Assembly: GCA_016719535.1 (NCBI GenBank)
Contig: JADJYX010000042.1
Location: 1 to 64,000, forward strand
Length of the DNA: 64,000 bases
Source of the DNA: Rubrivivax sp.
Lineage (GTDB): Bacteria; Pseudomonadota; Gammaproteobacteria; Burkholderiales; Burkholderiaceae_C
Reading direction: 5' to 3'
Made by a program: the position numbers and the translations under genes. Positions 53,523 to 63,326 of the stretch are shown one piece after another (position 1 is the stretch's first letter; each line of letters starts with the position of its first letter). The notes beneath the pieces were generated by a model that had not been told where the DNA came from, searched no databases, and saw only the letters and a program-made list of their open reading frames with translations.

Positions 53523-54377
53523 TCAGCCGCCCAGTTCGACCAGCACCGGCTGGTGGTCGGATGCCTTGGTCGCCAGGTTGACCTCCACCTGCCGCAGCCG
53601 CGGCGCGATGCCGCCGCTGGCGAAGACGAAGTCGCAGGCGATCGGGTTGGGGCCGTAGCTGCGGTCGTGCAGGCGGAAGGTCGGGTCGTGCACGCGCGCG
53701 CCGTGCACCTGGCGCCAGGCGTCGATCAGCGGCGGGGCGTCGCCGGCGGGCCTGGTCAGCGCCAGGTATTCCTCGCTGTCGGGCTCGAAATTGAAGTCGC
53801 CGGTGAAGATCGCGTCGGCGGTGTGCGGCTTGGCGCGGAAGGGGCCGATGGTGCCCTCGGTCTGCGGCGGGCACCCGGCCAGCGCCGTGGCCTGGGCGTT
53901 GAGCGCACTCAGCGCCTGCGCCTGCGCCAGCCGGGCGCCGCGTGAGTAGTACTCCAGGTGCGTGGTCGTCACCCGCAGCGGGCGGCCCCAGGGCGCGCGC
54001 AGCGTGGCGCACACCGCCAGCCGCGGCATGCCGGGCAGTCCGTCCTCGGTCGGCCAGGGCAGGGCAAAGTGCTGCACCTGCAGCACCGGCAGCCGCGTGG
54101 CCACCATGTTGCCGAAGCGCTGGCGGCCGCTGCCATCGGGGGCGAGCTCGTCGACGGCGGCGCCGAAGCAGACCTCGAAGCCGGGCAGCAGGCGGCGCAG
54201 CAGCGCCGGCTGGTCATGCGACGCATCACCCGGCAGGTCGGGGTAGTGGTCGGCCACCTCCTGCAGGCACAGCACGTCGAAATCGGCCATCTCGCGCGCG
54301 CCCTGCACGATGCGCGCCACGTCGACGCGGCCGTCCAGGCCGCAGCACCACTGCACGTTCCAGGTGATCAGCTTCAT
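53523..54377 (-). CDS. Endonuclease/exonuclease/phosphatase family protein
   Basis: 284 residues from ATG at 54377. Metal and catalytic motifs of the EEP fold: LITWNVQW (Asn), VLCLQEVADHYP (Glu), VTTTHLEYYS (His), IFTGDFNFEPDSEEY (GDFN), and the C-terminal SDHQPVLVEL. These enzymes cleave phosphodiester or phosphomonoester bonds in nucleic acids or lipids. No signal peptide was seen. It is the first gene of a minus-strand run leading to the membrane protein, MoxR ATPase and VWA genes. Substrate unknown. It is divergent from the flavoenzyme operon. Confidence 0.87.
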   Translation of the reverse strand: MKLITWNVQWCCGLDGRVDVARIVQGAREMADFDVLCLQEVADHYPDLPGDASHDQPALLRRLLPGFEVCFGAAVDELAPDGSGRQRFGNMVATRLPVLQVQHFALPWPTEDGLPGMPRLAVCATLRAPWGRPLRVTTTHLEYYSRGARLAQAQALSALNAQATALAGCPPQTEGTIGPFRAKPHTADAIFTGDFNFEPDSEEYLALTRPAGDAPPLIDAWRQVHGARVHDPTFRLHDRSYGPNPIACDFVFASGGIAPRLRQVEVNLATKASDHQPVLVELGG

Positions 54378-54499
54378 GGGCGTCCTTCCGGGCCGGGCCC
54401 GTGAGGGCCCGAACGATCGACGGCATTGTCGTCGCTGACCAAGACCCGTGCCGGTGCCGGCATGCTGCCGGGCAGTGCGGACGCTGGTGCCATCATTGA

Positions 54500-54528
54500 T
54501 TGACACCTGAATAGTTCCATTCCAAAAT
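54500..54528 (+). promoter_or_regulatory. Promoter of the aromatic-CoA operon
   Basis: Consensus TTGACA (54500-54505), a 17-base spacer, and CAAAAT (54523-54528), 31 bases before the flavoenzyme ATG. The stretch 54494-54534 is unusually A/T-rich for the window. No direct MarR operator was identified. Confidence 0.65.
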
Positions 54529-54559
54529 AAATCCAGTGTCATCGCGCGGAGGACCCGGC

Positions 54560-56929
54560 ATGAAGATCGTGTGCATCGGCGGCGGCCCGGCCGGCCTGTA
54601 TTTCGGGTTGCTGATGAAGCAGCTCGATCCGGCACACGACATCACCGTCGTCGAGCGCAACAAGCCCTACGACACCTTCGGCTGGGGCGTGGTGTTCTCC
54701 GACGCCACCATGGACACCATGCGCCAGTGGGACCGCGAGACGGCCGACGCCATCCAGCAGGCCTTCAACCACTGGGACGACATCGAGCTGCTGTTCAAGG
54801 GCCGCACCATCCGCTCGGGCGGCCACGGCTTCGTCGGCATCGGGCGCAAGAAGCTGCTCAACATCCTGCAGGCGCGCTGCGAGGCGCTGGGCGTCAAGCT
54901 GGTGTTCGAGCAGGACGCCGATTCCGACGCCGACTACCCCGACGCCGACCTCATCATCGCCAGCGACGGCATCAATTCGAAGGTGCGCGGCAAATATGCC
55001 GAGGTCTTCAAGCCCGACATCGTCACGCGCCCCAACCGCTACATCTGGCTGGGCACGCACCGCCTCTACGACGCCTTCACCTTCGATTTCCGCAAGACCG
55101 AGCACGGCTGGTTCCAGGCCCATATCTACAAATTCGACGACACCACCACCACCTTCATCGTCGAATGCCCCGAGAAGGTGTGGCTGGCGCACGGCCTCGA
55201 CCAGGCCGACCCCGCGCAGTCGATCGCCTTCTGCGAAAAGTTGTTCGCCGACAACCTGCAGGGCCATGCGCTGATGACCAATGCGCGCCACCTGCGCGGC
55301 TCGGCCTGGCTCAATTTCCAGCGCGTGGTGTGCGAGCAGTGGTGGCTGAAGAACGAGCACGGCAGCCACGTGGTGCTGATGGGCGACGCGGTGCACACGG
55401 CGCACTTCGCCATCGGCTCGGGCACCAAGCTGGCGCTGGAAGACGCCATCGAACTGACGCGCCAGTTCCAGCGCCTGGGCGACAGCGCCGGGCACATCCC
55501 CGAGGTGCTGGCCGCCTACCAGGCCGCGCGCCGCGTCGAGACGCTGCGCATCCAGAATGCGGCCTGGAATGCGATGGAATGGTTCGAGGTCTGCGGCGAG
55601 CGCTATTGCGACCAGCTCGAGCCCGAGCAGTTCATGTACAGCATGCTCACGCGCAGCCAGCGCATCAGCCACGAAAACCTGCGCCTGCGCGACAAGGGCT
55701 GGCTCGAAGGTTACGAGCGCTGGTTTGCCGCGCGCGCCGGCGTCGACCGCGATGCCCAGCTGCCCGCCATTCCGCCGATGTTCACGCCGTATTCGCTGCG
55801 CTCGGTGACGCTGAAGAACCGCGTCGTGGTGTCGCCGATGGCGCAGTATTCGGCGGTGAACGGCGTGCCGGGCGACTACCACCTGGTGCACCTGGGCGCA
55901 CGCGCGATGGGCGGCGCCGGCATGGTGTTTGCCGAGATGACCTGCACCAGCCCCGATGCCCGCATCACCCCCGGCTGCCCGGGCCTGTGGACCGACGAGC
56001 AGGGCGCGGCCTGGGCGCGCATCGTCGACTGGGTGCATGCGAATACCGACGCCAGGATGGCGGTGCAGATCGGCCATGCCGGCGCCAAGGGCTCGACCCG
56101 CCGCGCCTGGGACGGCATCGACCGCCCGCTGCAGCCCACCGACACCGAGCCCAACTGGCCGCTGATCAGCGCGTCGCCGCAGCAGTATCTGGACGGCGAG
56201 AGCCAGCTCTCGCGCGCGATGACACGCGCCGACATGGACCGCGTGAAGGCCGATTTCGTGGCCGCCACGCGCCGCGCCGCTGCCGCCGGCTTCGACTGGC
56301 TGGAACTGCACTGCGCGCACGGCTACCTGCTGTCGGGCTTCATCTCGCCGATCACCAACCGGCGCGACGACGACTACGGCGGCAGCCTGGACAAGCGCCT
56401 GCGCTACCCGCTGGAGGTATTTGCCGCGGTGCGCGCGGCCTGGCCCGATCCGCTGCCGATGTCGGTGCGCATCTCGGCGCATGACTGGGTCGAGGGCGGC
56501 ATCACGCCGGCCGATGCGGTGCTGATCGCACGCGCCTTCAAGGCCGCGGGGGCCGACCTCATCGACTGTTCGTCGGGCCAGGTCAGCAAGCAGGAGAAGA
56601 TCAGCTTCGGCCGCATGTTCCAGACGCCGTTCGCCGACCGCGTGCGCCAGGAGGCCGGCATCCCGACGATCGCGGTCGGCGCCATCAGCGAGGCCGACCA
56701 CGTCAACAGCATCATCGCCGCCGGCCGCGCCGACCTGTGCGCGGTGGCACGCCCGCACCTGGCCAACCCGGCGTGGACGCTGACCGAGGCGGCCCGCATC
56801 GGCTTCACCGAAGTGGCCTGGCCCAGGGCCTACCGATCGGCCAAGGCGCAGATGGAAGCCAATTTCGCGCGCGAGAAGGCCCAGCAGGCCGCGTCGGTGG
56901 CGGCGGCCAGCCTGGCCGGCAAACCCTGA
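54560..56929 (+). CDS. Bifunctional flavin monooxygenase / old-yellow-enzyme-type oxidoreductase (2-aminobenzoyl-CoA or salicylyl-CoA type)
   Basis: 789 residues from ATG at 54560, with GGAGG upstream. The N-terminal ~390 residues form an aromatic-ring hydroxylase: FAD site [52 protein letters not shown]. The C-terminal ~400 residues form an old-yellow-enzyme/NADH:flavin reductase TIM barrel: [52 protein letters not shown]. This fusion is known from 2-aminobenzoyl-CoA monooxygenase/reductase of Azoarcus evansii and is often annotated as salicylyl-CoA 5-hydroxylase. The substrate should be an aromatic acyl-CoA. No aroyl-CoA ligase is in the window. Confidence 0.92.
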   Translation: MKIVCIGGGPAGLYFGLLMKQLDPAHDITVVERNKPYDTFGWGVVFSDATMDTMRQWDRETADAIQQAFNHWDDIELLFKGRTIRSGGHGFVGIGRKKLLNILQARCEALGVKLVFEQDADSDADYPDADLIIASDGINSKVRGKYAEVFKPDIVTRPNRYIWLGTHRLYDAFTFDFRKTEHGWFQAHIYKFDDTTTTFIVECPEKVWLAHGLDQADPAQSIAFCEKLFADNLQGHALMTNARHLRGSAWLNFQRVVCEQWWLKNEHGSHVVLMGDAVHTAHFAIGSGTKLALEDAIELTRQFQRLGDSAGHIPEVLAAYQAARRVETLRIQNAAWNAMEWFEVCGERYCDQLEPEQFMYSMLTRSQRISHENLRLRDKGWLEGYERWFAARAGVDRDAQLPAIPPMFTPYSLRSVTLKNRVVVSPMAQYSAVNGVPGDYHLVHLGARAMGGAGMVFAEMTCTSPDARITPGCPGLWTDEQGAAWARIVDWVHANTDARMAVQIGHAGAKGSTRRAWDGIDRPLQPTDTEPNWPLISASPQQYLDGESQLSRAMTRADMDRVKADFVAATRRAAAAGFDWLELHCAHGYLLSGFISPITNRRDDDYGGSLDKRLRYPLEVFAAVRAAWPDPLPMSVRISAHDWVEGGITPADAVLIARAFKAAGADLIDCSSGQVSKQEKISFGRMFQTPFADRVRQEAGIPTIAVGAISEADHVNSIIAAGRADLCAVARPHLANPAWTLTEAARIGFTEVAWPRAYRSAKAQMEANFAREKAQQAASVAAASLAGKP

Positions 56930-56940
56930 GTCCCCCGGGC

Positions 56941-57510
56941 ATGCCCACTTCACGCGGCTTCAAGCTGGTGCGCCTGCTCGATGACGACAACATCGGCCGC
57001 GAGGCGCGTGCGCAGTCCAGCGACCACTCGGCGGTCAAGCTCTGGCTGCGCCTGCTGTCGTGCAGCACGCAGATCGAACAGCTGATCCGCAGCCGGCTGC
57101 GCCAGCGCTTCGGCACCACGCTGCCGCGCTTCGACTACCTGGCACAGCTGGAGCGCCACCCCGAAGGTCTGCGCATGAATGCGCTGTCGCGCTACCTGAT
57201 GGTCAGCGGCGGCAACGTCACCGGGCTGACCGACCAGCTCACCGCCGAAGGCTGGGTCGAGCGCCTGCCCGACCCGAACGACCGCCGCTCGCTGAACGTG
57301 CGCCTGACCGATGCCGGCCGCGCCGAATTCCTGCGCATGGCGGCCGAGCACGAGGCCTGGGTGGTCGCGCTGTTCGAGGGTTTCGACCTCGACGACAAGC
57401 GCGTGCTCTACGACACGCTCGGCCGGCTGCGCGTGCACCTGGTCGGCAAGACGGCGGCGCCCGCGGCCACCGCTTCCAACCCCCGCACCTTGCCCAGGGA
57501 CGGTCGCTGA
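56941..57510 (+). CDS. MarR-family transcriptional regulator
   Basis: 189 residues from ATG at 56941. Winged-helix core about 50-140: [40 protein letters not shown] (recognition helix), [20 protein letters not shown] (wing). It sits inside the operon, between flavoenzyme and acyl-CoA dehydrogenase, and probably senses the aromatic acid or its CoA thioester to derepress the operon. Its N-terminal ~30 residues have no clear fold. Confidence 0.9.
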   Translation: MPTSRGFKLVRLLDDDNIGREARAQSSDHSAVKLWLRLLSCSTQIEQLIRSRLRQRFGTTLPRFDYLAQLERHPEGLRMNALSRYLMVSGGNVTGLTDQLTAEGWVERLPDPNDRRSLNVRLTDAGRAEFLRMAAEHEAWVVALFEGFDLDDKRVLYDTLGRLRVHLVGKTAAPAATASNPRTLPRDGR

Positions 57511-57521
57511 GGACACCCGCC

Positions 57522-58694
57522 ATGGCCGATACCCGCTACCTCGACTGGCCCTTCTTCGACGACCGCCACCGCGCGCTGGCGCGCGAGCTCGAAGCCTGGG
57601 CCGCGCAGCAGGTGCCGCACGCGCACGGCCCCGATGTCGACGCCGGGTGCCGCGCGCTGGTGCGTGCGCTGGGCGCCGGCGGCTGGCTGGCGCATGTGGT
57701 GGGCGGCCGCGTGCATGGCGGTGCCGCCGATGTCATCGACACGCGCGCCGTCTGCATCCTGCGCGAGACGCTGGCGCGCCATTCGGGACTGGCCGATTTT
57801 GCCTTCGCGATGCAGGGCCTGGGCTCGGGCGCGATCAGCCTGGCCGGCAGCGACGCGCAGAAGGCGGCCTGCCTGCCGCGCGTGGCGCGAGGCGAGGCCA
57901 TCGCCGCCTTTGCACTGTCCGAGCCCGACGCCGGCTCCGACGTCGCCGCGATGGCCTGCGCGGCGCGCGCCGACGGTGGCGACTATGTGCTCGACGGCGA
58001 GAAGACCTGGATCTCCAACGGTGGCATCGCCGATTTCTACGTCGTTTTCGCGCGCACCGGTGAAGCGCCCGGATCACGTGGCATCTCCGCCTTCATCGTC
58101 GACGCCGGCACGCCGGGCCTGCAGATCGCCGAGCGCATCGAGGTCATCGCGCCGCATCCGCTGGCGCGGCTGCGCTTCACCAACTGCCGCATCCCGGCCA
58201 GCCGGCGCATCGGCGCCGCCGGCGAGGGCTTCAAGGTGGCGATGCGCACGCTCGACGTCTTCCGCACCTCGGTGGCGGCGGCAGCGCTGGGTCTTGCGCG
58301 TTGCGCGATGGACGCGGCGCTGCAGCGTGCCACCACGCGCAGGATGTTCAACGGCGTGCTGGCCGATTTCCAGCTCACGCAGGCGCGGCTGGCGCAGATG
58401 GCCACCACCATCGACTCGGCCGCGCTGCTGACCTACCGCGCCGCCTGGCAGCGCGACCAGGGGGCCAACGTCACACGCGAGGCGGCGATGGCCAAGATGG
58501 TGGCCACCGAAGGCGCGCAGCAGGTCATCGACGCCGCGGTGCAGCTGTGGGGCGGCCTGGGCGTGGTCAGCGAACAGACGGTCGAGCGGCTGTACCGCGA
58601 GATCCGCGCGCTGCGCATCTACGAAGGTGCCACCGAGGTGCAGCAGTTGATCATCGCGCGCGAGCTGCTGCGCGAAGCGGGTACGCCCGCATGA
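57522..58694 (+). CDS. Acyl-CoA dehydrogenase
   Basis: 390 residues from ATG at 57522. FAD-dependent: [60 protein letters not shown], and the catalytic-base region [19 protein letters not shown] with Glu in YEGA. It introduces a double bond into an acyl-CoA in the cytoplasm, passing electrons to ETF. In the 2-aminobenzoyl-CoA-type operon, it likely acts on an alicyclic CoA intermediate made by the flavoenzyme. Its stop overlaps the thioesterase ATG. Confidence 0.92.
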   Translation: MADTRYLDWPFFDDRHRALARELEAWAAQQVPHAHGPDVDAGCRALVRALGAGGWLAHVVGGRVHGGAADVIDTRAVCILRETLARHSGLADFAFAMQGLGSGAISLAGSDAQKAACLPRVARGEAIAAFALSEPDAGSDVAAMACAARADGGDYVLDGEKTWISNGGIADFYVVFARTGEAPGSRGISAFIVDAGTPGLQIAERIEVIAPHPLARLRFTNCRIPASRRIGAAGEGFKVAMRTLDVFRTSVAAAALGLARCAMDAALQRATTRRMFNGVLADFQLTQARLAQMATTIDSAALLTYRAAWQRDQGANVTREAAMAKMVATEGAQQVIDAAVQLWGGLGVVSEQTVERLYREIRALRIYEGATEVQQLIIARELLREAGTPA

Positions 58695-59164
58695 AGCAGG
58701 CCCGGCCGGGCGGCGGCCGCTTCGAGCGCGTGCAGCGCATCCGCTTCGCACAGTGCGACCCGGCGGCCATCGTCTTCTATCCGCAATATTTCGTGATGTT
58801 CCAGAACCATGTCGAGGACTGGTTCGACGAGGGCCTGGGCATCGCCTATGCCGACCTCGTCGGCCGCCGCCGGGTCGGCCTGCCGACGGTGAGCCTGCAG
58901 ACCGAATTTCGCGCCATCAGCCGCATGGGCGAAGGCGTCACCCTGGGCCTGGCGGTCGAACGGCTGGGCAACAGCTCGCTCACGCTGGTGCTGGACGTGC
59001 GCGGGGACGACGGGCCGCGAGTGCAGGTGCGCAAGGTCATCGTCTGCACCGATCTCACCCAGGTGGATGCCCACCGCTCGCAACCATGGCCGGCCGATGT
59101 GCGCGCGGCCATCGATGCCTTCCAGGGCGCTGCCGACTTGCCCGCCCACAACCCTGCAGCCTGA
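58691..59164 (+). CDS. 4HBT-family acyl-CoA thioesterase
   Basis: 157 residues, start overlapping the preceding stop as ATGA. Hot-dog fold with the active-site signature [27 protein letters not shown] (Asp in CDPA), followed by [18 protein letters not shown]. The family hydrolyses 4-hydroxybenzoyl-CoA and related thioesters. In this operon it may release the product acid or rescue trapped CoA from dead-end intermediates. Confidence 0.9.
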   Translation: MKQARPGGGRFERVQRIRFAQCDPAAIVFYPQYFVMFQNHVEDWFDEGLGIAYADLVGRRRVGLPTVSLQTEFRAISRMGEGVTLGLAVERLGNSSLTLVLDVRGDDGPRVQVRKVIVCTDLTQVDAHRSQPWPADVRAAIDAFQGAADLPAHNPAA

Positions 59165-59175
59165 GGAGACCGCCC

Positions 59176-59568
59176 ATGCAACCCCTGCTCCCCGAGGGCT
59201 GGAATCGCCCCAAGGGCTATGCCAACGGCGTGGCGGCCAAGGGACGGCATGTCTTCGTGGCCGGCATGATCGGCTGGGACGCGCAGGAGCGCTTTCCGAG
59301 CGACGATTTCGGTGCCCAGGTGCGCCAGGCGCTGGCCAACGTGGTCGCGGTGCTGAAGGCCGGCGGTGCCGAGCCGCAGCACATCACGCGCATGACCTGG
59401 TACGTGGTCGACAAGCGTGAATACCTGGCTGCGCTGCCCGAGGTCGGCCGCGCCTTTCGCGATCTCATCGGCCACTACGACATCGCGATGACCGCGGTGC
59501 AGGTGGTGGCGCTGATGGAGGACCGCGCCAGGGTCGAGATCGAGGTCAGCGCGGTGGTGCCCGATTGA
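59176..59568 (+). CDS. RidA family protein
   Basis: 130 residues with GAGGAG upstream. The RidA/YjgF trimer fold is shown by GWNRPKGYANGVAAKGRHVF, VAGMIGWDAQE, ANVVAVLKAGGAEPQHITRMTW and RARVEIEVSAVVPD. Classical RidA has Arg105 in a CRVE(I/V)E-like strand; here RARVEIEVS keeps the Arg at the expected place. RidA hydrolyses reactive imines. In a 2-aminobenzoyl-CoA type pathway an imine or enamine intermediate is expected, which would explain its place as the last gene of the operon. Confidence 0.88.
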   Translation: MQPLLPEGWNRPKGYANGVAAKGRHVFVAGMIGWDAQERFPSDDFGAQVRQALANVVAVLKAGGAEPQHITRMTWYVVDKREYLAALPEVGRAFRDLIGHYDIAMTAVQVVALMEDRARVEIEVSAVVPD

Positions 59569-60011
59569 GCGCCGCACCGGGCCTCGACGCATCGACGGTG
59601 AATGGGTCGACATCGAAGGTCTTCGGCACCGGGCTGCTGTCGTTCAGCGGCACCACCAGCGCCCCGGTGGGCATGGTCAAGGACGGCGGCATGACACCCT
59701 GTGATGATGCGGCCGACGGTACCGACGGGCGCGGTGGCCACGCTCGACGAGGCGGCGCGCATGGCGTGGCTGGTGGCCTGGGCCGCGTCCACCTGCGCGC
59801 CCGTGCACGGCATGCCGAGCGCCCTCGCCCGGCTGCTGCTGCCCGGCGCGGTGCAGGGCGAGAAAATCCACGGCGCGCCGCTGGCGCAGGCCTCGCGCCC
59901 GTACGTCGACCACCGGCTGCGCGAGGTGCGCGGGCGCCGGCTGCAAAGCCCGGTGGCGCATTGGCAGCAGCCGATCAGCCGCTGCCGGCGGTCGAGCACT
60001 GCGTCTGAAGG
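59569..60011. other. 443-base region with a gene-like but unassigned open frame
   Basis: Holds a plus-strand frame from GTG at 59701 (about 129 codons, to 60090) with near-total GC3 up to about 59995, which suggests real or formerly real coding sequence: EAARMAWLVAWAASTCAPVH. The part before 59701 also has high GC3 in other frames on both strands. No family was recognised, and the frame runs into the minus-strand gene at 60012. It may be a decayed gene. Confidence 0.35.
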
Positions 60012-60326
60012 CTACTTGCCCGGCCGCTGCGTGAAGAGCTTGGCGGCGCGGCCCTTGAGTTCCAGCAGCTCGCTGGGCGTGACCGAATAGCGGCCCGACA
60101 AGGCATCGACATCGACCTTGAATTCCACCTCGCGGTTGCCGCTGGCCAGCATGCCGACGGTAAATTCGTAGTCCTTGCGCGCGGCCGGCACGCCTTCGGT
60201 GTCGACGTCGTAATCCTCGTATTCGACATGGCGGATCTCGCCGCTGGCCATGTCGAGTTCGCCACGGGCGCGCACCTCGTCGTCGGCCAGTTCGTCGACG
60301 AGGGTGATCGGTAGTTTGAGGTCCAT
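60012..60326 (-). CDS. Small acidic hypothetical protein
   Basis: 104 residues from ATG at 60326. The composition is acidic, with ITLVDELADDEVRARGELDM, VEYEDYDVDTEGVPAARKDY, and a predicted beta-rich middle followed by SELLELKGRAAKLFTQRP. No signal peptide or membrane segment was seen. I do not recognise the family. It is divergent from the formate-tetrahydrofolate ligase gene, 133 bases away. Confidence 0.65.
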   Translation of the reverse strand: MDLKLPITLVDELADDEVRARGELDMASGEIRHVEYEDYDVDTEGVPAARKDYEFTVGMLASGNREVEFKVDVDALSGRYSVTPSELLELKGRAAKLFTQRPGK

Positions 60327-60459
60327 GGCCGTTTCCTGTGAGAGCCGTCGTGCGCGATGACAAGCGCGAGGCGAGGGGCGGAATTCTAGGGAGAACCGCG
60401 GTCGACCCGCAGCGGCCCCGCGGCCAGAATGGGCCGCCCCCCAGATCCGCCGCACCCCC

Positions 60460-62136
60460 ATGCCCGCCGACGACATCGACATCGCCCGCACCGCCGGGCT
60501 GCAGCGCATCACCGATCTGGCGCGCGAGCGGCTGGGCATCGATGCCGACGCCCTCAGTCCCTACGGCCACTTCAAGGCCAAGCTGGCGCTGCCCTTCGTC
60601 GAGTCGCTGCACGCGCGGGCCGACGGCCGACTGATCCTGGTGACCGCGATCTCGCCCACGCCGGCCGGTGAAGGCAAGACGACCACCACCATCGGCCTGG
60701 GCGATGCGCTGCAGCGGCTGGGCCACCGCGCCACGGTGGTGCTGCGCCAGCCTTCGCTGGGCCCGGTCTTCGGCCGCAAGGGCGGTGCCACCGGCGGTGG
60801 CCATGCGCAGGTGGTGCCGATGGAGGACATCAACCTGCATTTCACCGGCGATTTCCACGCCGTGGCGGCGGCACACAACCTGCTGGCCGCGGCCATCGAC
60901 AACCACCTGCACCATGGCAACGTGCTGGGCATCGACCCACGCCGCGTGACGTGGAAACGCGTGCTCGACATCAACGACCGCGCGCTGCGCCACATGGTGA
61001 TCGGGCTCGGCGGGCCTGCCAATGGCGTGCCGCGCGAGGACGGCTTCGACATCGTCGTCGCCTCGGAGGTGATGGCGGTGCTGTGCCTGGCGTCGTCGCT
61101 GCAGGACCTGAAGGCGCGGCTGGCGCGCATGGTCGTCGCCGAGACCGTCGACCGCCGGCCGGTGACGGCGGCCGACCTGAAGGTGCAGGGCGCGATGGCG
61201 GTGCTGCTGAAGGACGCGCTGGCCCCCAACCTCGTGCAGACGCTGGAACACACGCCGGCGCTGGTGCACGGCGGGCCCTTCGCCAACATCGCGCATGGCT
61301 GCAATTCGGTGCTGGCCACGCGCAGCGCGCTCAAGCTGGCCGACTATGTCGTCACCGAGGCCGGCTTCGGCGCCGACCTGGGCGCCGAGAAGTTTCTCGG
61401 CATCAAGTGCCGCAGCGCCGGCCTGTGGCCGGCGGCGGCGGTGGTGGTGGCAACCGTGCGGGCGCTGAAATACCAGGGCGGCGTCGAGGTGCCGCAGCTG
61501 TCGGGCGAAGACCTGGGCGCGGTGCGCCGCGGCCTGCCCAACCTGCAGCGCCACGTGGACAACGTGCGCCAGGTCTTCGGCCTGCCCTGCGTGGTGGCGC
61601 TCAATGCCTTCGATGGCGACGCCGTGGCCGAGCGGGCGCTGCTGCAGGACTGGGGCCACGAAGCGGGCGTCGAGGTGGTCGAGGCCAGGCACTGGGCCGA
61701 GGGCAGCGCCGGTGCGCTGGACCTGGCGCGCGCGGTGCTGCGGCTGGCCGATCGTCCGGGCTCGCCACGCTTCGTCTATGCCGACGACGACCCGCTGTGG
61801 GTCAAGCTGGAGAAGGTGGCGACGCGCGTTTATCGCGCCACCGGCATCACCGCCCCGGCTGCGGTGCGCGAGCGGCTCGCGCAGCTGGAGTGCGATGGCC
61901 ACGCTCGCCTGGCGGTGTGCATCGCCAAGACGCCGTACAGCTTCGGCACCGACCCGTCGCAGCGCGGCGCCGTCGAGGGCCACGTGATCGACATCCGCGC
62001 GGTGCGGCTGGCGGCCGGCGCAGGCTTCGTGATTGCGTTGACCGGCGACGTGATGACGATGCCGGGGCTGCCCAAGGTGAGCGCGGCGGAACGCATCGAC
62101 CTCGATGACGAGGGGCGGGTGGTGGGGTTGGCATAA
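60460..62136 (+). CDS. fhs: Formate-tetrahydrofolate ligase
   Basis: 558 residues. ATP-dependent synthesis of 10-formyl-tetrahydrofolate from formate in one-carbon metabolism. P-loop [18 protein letters not shown], then [75 protein letters not shown] and [11 protein letters not shown]. Length matches the family (~555-560). It stands alone, flanked upstream by a small hypothetical gene and downstream by the second palindromic repeat. Confidence 0.96.
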   Translation: MPADDIDIARTAGLQRITDLARERLGIDADALSPYGHFKAKLALPFVESLHARADGRLILVTAISPTPAGEGKTTTTIGLGDALQRLGHRATVVLRQPSLGPVFGRKGGATGGGHAQVVPMEDINLHFTGDFHAVAAAHNLLAAAIDNHLHHGNVLGIDPRRVTWKRVLDINDRALRHMVIGLGGPANGVPREDGFDIVVASEVMAVLCLASSLQDLKARLARMVVAETVDRRPVTAADLKVQGAMAVLLKDALAPNLVQTLEHTPALVHGGPFANIAHGCNSVLATRSALKLADYVVTEAGFGADLGAEKFLGIKCRSAGLWPAAAVVVATVRALKYQGGVEVPQLSGEDLGAVRRGLPNLQRHVDNVRQVFGLPCVVALNAFDGDAVAERALLQDWGHEAGVEVVEARHWAEGSAGALDLARAVLRLADRPGSPRFVYADDDPLWVKLEKVATRVYRATGITAPAAVRERLAQLECDGHARLAVCIAKTPYSFGTDPSQRGAVEGHVIDIRAVRLAAGAGFVIALTGDVMTMPGLPKVSAAERIDLDDEGRVVGLA

Positions 62137-62148
62137 GGCTGCTCACGG

Positions 62149-62750
62149 CGCTTTGCCGTCCTTCGCTGGTGCGTCTTTTGGCCTTGGTCTGGCCTGCTGA
62201 CGCCCCCGGCCGGGGTTTCGGCCCGGCGGCCGACCTACTTTCTTTGCGGGTGCAAAGAAAGTAGGCAAAGAAAGCACCTTCAACTCCAACACCCCCGGCT
62301 CGTCGGCGGTGATCGATCGCCGCGCTGCGCTGCGCTCCGGCCGGCTGTGGTGACAGTTCTCGCGAAGCCTCGCTCGACAGTCCACGACCTTTCACCGACA
62401 CGAGAGCGCGGCCCGCGCCACGCTGGACCACCAGCCATCGGCATGCCACCCGCTCCTGCGCATGGGTGCGGCTGGTGGTCCAGCGTGACGTCGCGCGCGT
62501 TCCTGTGTCGGTGAAAGGTCGTGGACTGTCGAGCAATCCTTTGCGAGAGCATCGAGTCACCACCGGCTCGAGCGCAGCGAGCGATGCGCACCCGACGAGC
62601 CGGGGGTGTTGCATTCGAGGTGCTTTCTTTGCTTCCTTTCTTTGCACCCGCAAAGAAAGGGAGTCGGCCGCCGGGCCGAAACCCCGGCCGGGGGCTTGCG
62701 CAGGCCAGCCCAAGGCCAAGAGACGCATCAGCGAAGGACGGCAATGCGCC
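62149..62750. repeat. Large nested palindromic repeat, copy 2
   Basis: Nested inverted arms: a perfect 30-bp pair 62372-62401 / 62505-62534, a perfect 18-bp pair 62419-62436 / 62470-62487, and outer arms around 62149-62235 and 62660-62750 sharing the copy-1 sequence. The small stem 62235-62247 / 62252-62264 (13 bp) lies in the left arm. It lies between the convergent fhs and MarR genes. No gene is supported within. Confidence 0.88.
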
Positions 62751-62770
62751 GTCAGCCGCCCGACAGTCAG

Positions 62771-63211
62771 TCAGCGCTCCCCCTCATGCGCGTCGATCAT
62801 TTCCCGCAGCATGGCCTTGAGGGCTGCCGCGCGCTCGGGCCCCAGCGGCGCCAGCACGCGCCGCTCGTGCGCCCGCGCCTGCCGCACCAGGCTGGCGGCC
62901 AGTGTCTCGCCCGCGGGCGTGATGCGCACCAGCGCCAGGCGGCGATCGCTCTCGTGTGCCACGCGCTCGACCAGGCCCTTGGCGGCCATGCGGTCGAGCT
63001 GGCGCGTCACCGTGGGCTGGGGCGCGACGACGATGGCCGCCAGCCGGCCCACCGGCAGCGGATCGCCGCCGGTCAGCGTGGCCAGGATGCGCCACTCGGC
63101 CACCGGCACGTCGACGGCCCGCGCCAGGCGGTGAAAGTCGTCCGAAACCAGGTGGCTGGCCTGCGCCAGCAGCGCCGCCAGGTAGTCGTCGACGAAGCGG
63201 GCACGCGCCAT
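62771..63211 (-). CDS. MarR-family transcriptional regulator
   Basis: 146 residues. Winged-helix MarR core: VAEWRILATLTGGDPLPVGR, APQPTVTRQLDRMAAKGLVE (recognition helix) and RVAHESDRRLALVRITPAGE (wing). It is divergent from the indolepyruvate oxidoreductase gene, with a palindrome over the probable shared promoter, so it very likely controls that gene and its operon in response to an aromatic ligand. Its 3' end faces fhs across the large palindromic repeat. Confidence 0.9.
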   Translation of the reverse strand: MARARFVDDYLAALLAQASHLVSDDFHRLARAVDVPVAEWRILATLTGGDPLPVGRLAAIVVAPQPTVTRQLDRMAAKGLVERVAHESDRRLALVRITPAGETLAASLVRQARAHERRVLAPLGPERAAALKAMLREMIDAHEGER

Positions 63212-63245
63212 GCTCAGGTTCCCCGCGGGGTGGATGTTTTCACCC

Positions 63246-63274
63246 TTGACCGATGCAAATGCATGAAGTTGAAT
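63246..63274 (+). promoter_or_regulatory. Promoter with MarR-type operator for the indolepyruvate oxidoreductase gene
   Basis: TTGACC (63246-63251), a 17-base spacer, and TTGAAT (63269-63274). The spacer contains the palindrome ATGCA-AA-TGCAT (63253-63264), well placed for repression by the divergent MarR regulator. Inferred from sequence only. Confidence 0.6.
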
Positions 63275-63326
63275 CTAATCCCGTCGCGTCGCCGGGCACT
63301 CGGAACTTTCCCTCAGGCACCCATCC

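Noticed and set aside
54539..56953. 804-codon frame antisense to the bifunctional flavoenzyme
   Set aside because: Antisense shadow with no domain; the plus-strand protein is well conserved along its length.
62280..62820. Several open frames within palindromic repeat copy 2
   Set aside because: They come in mirrored pairs because of the palindrome and encode low-complexity peptides.
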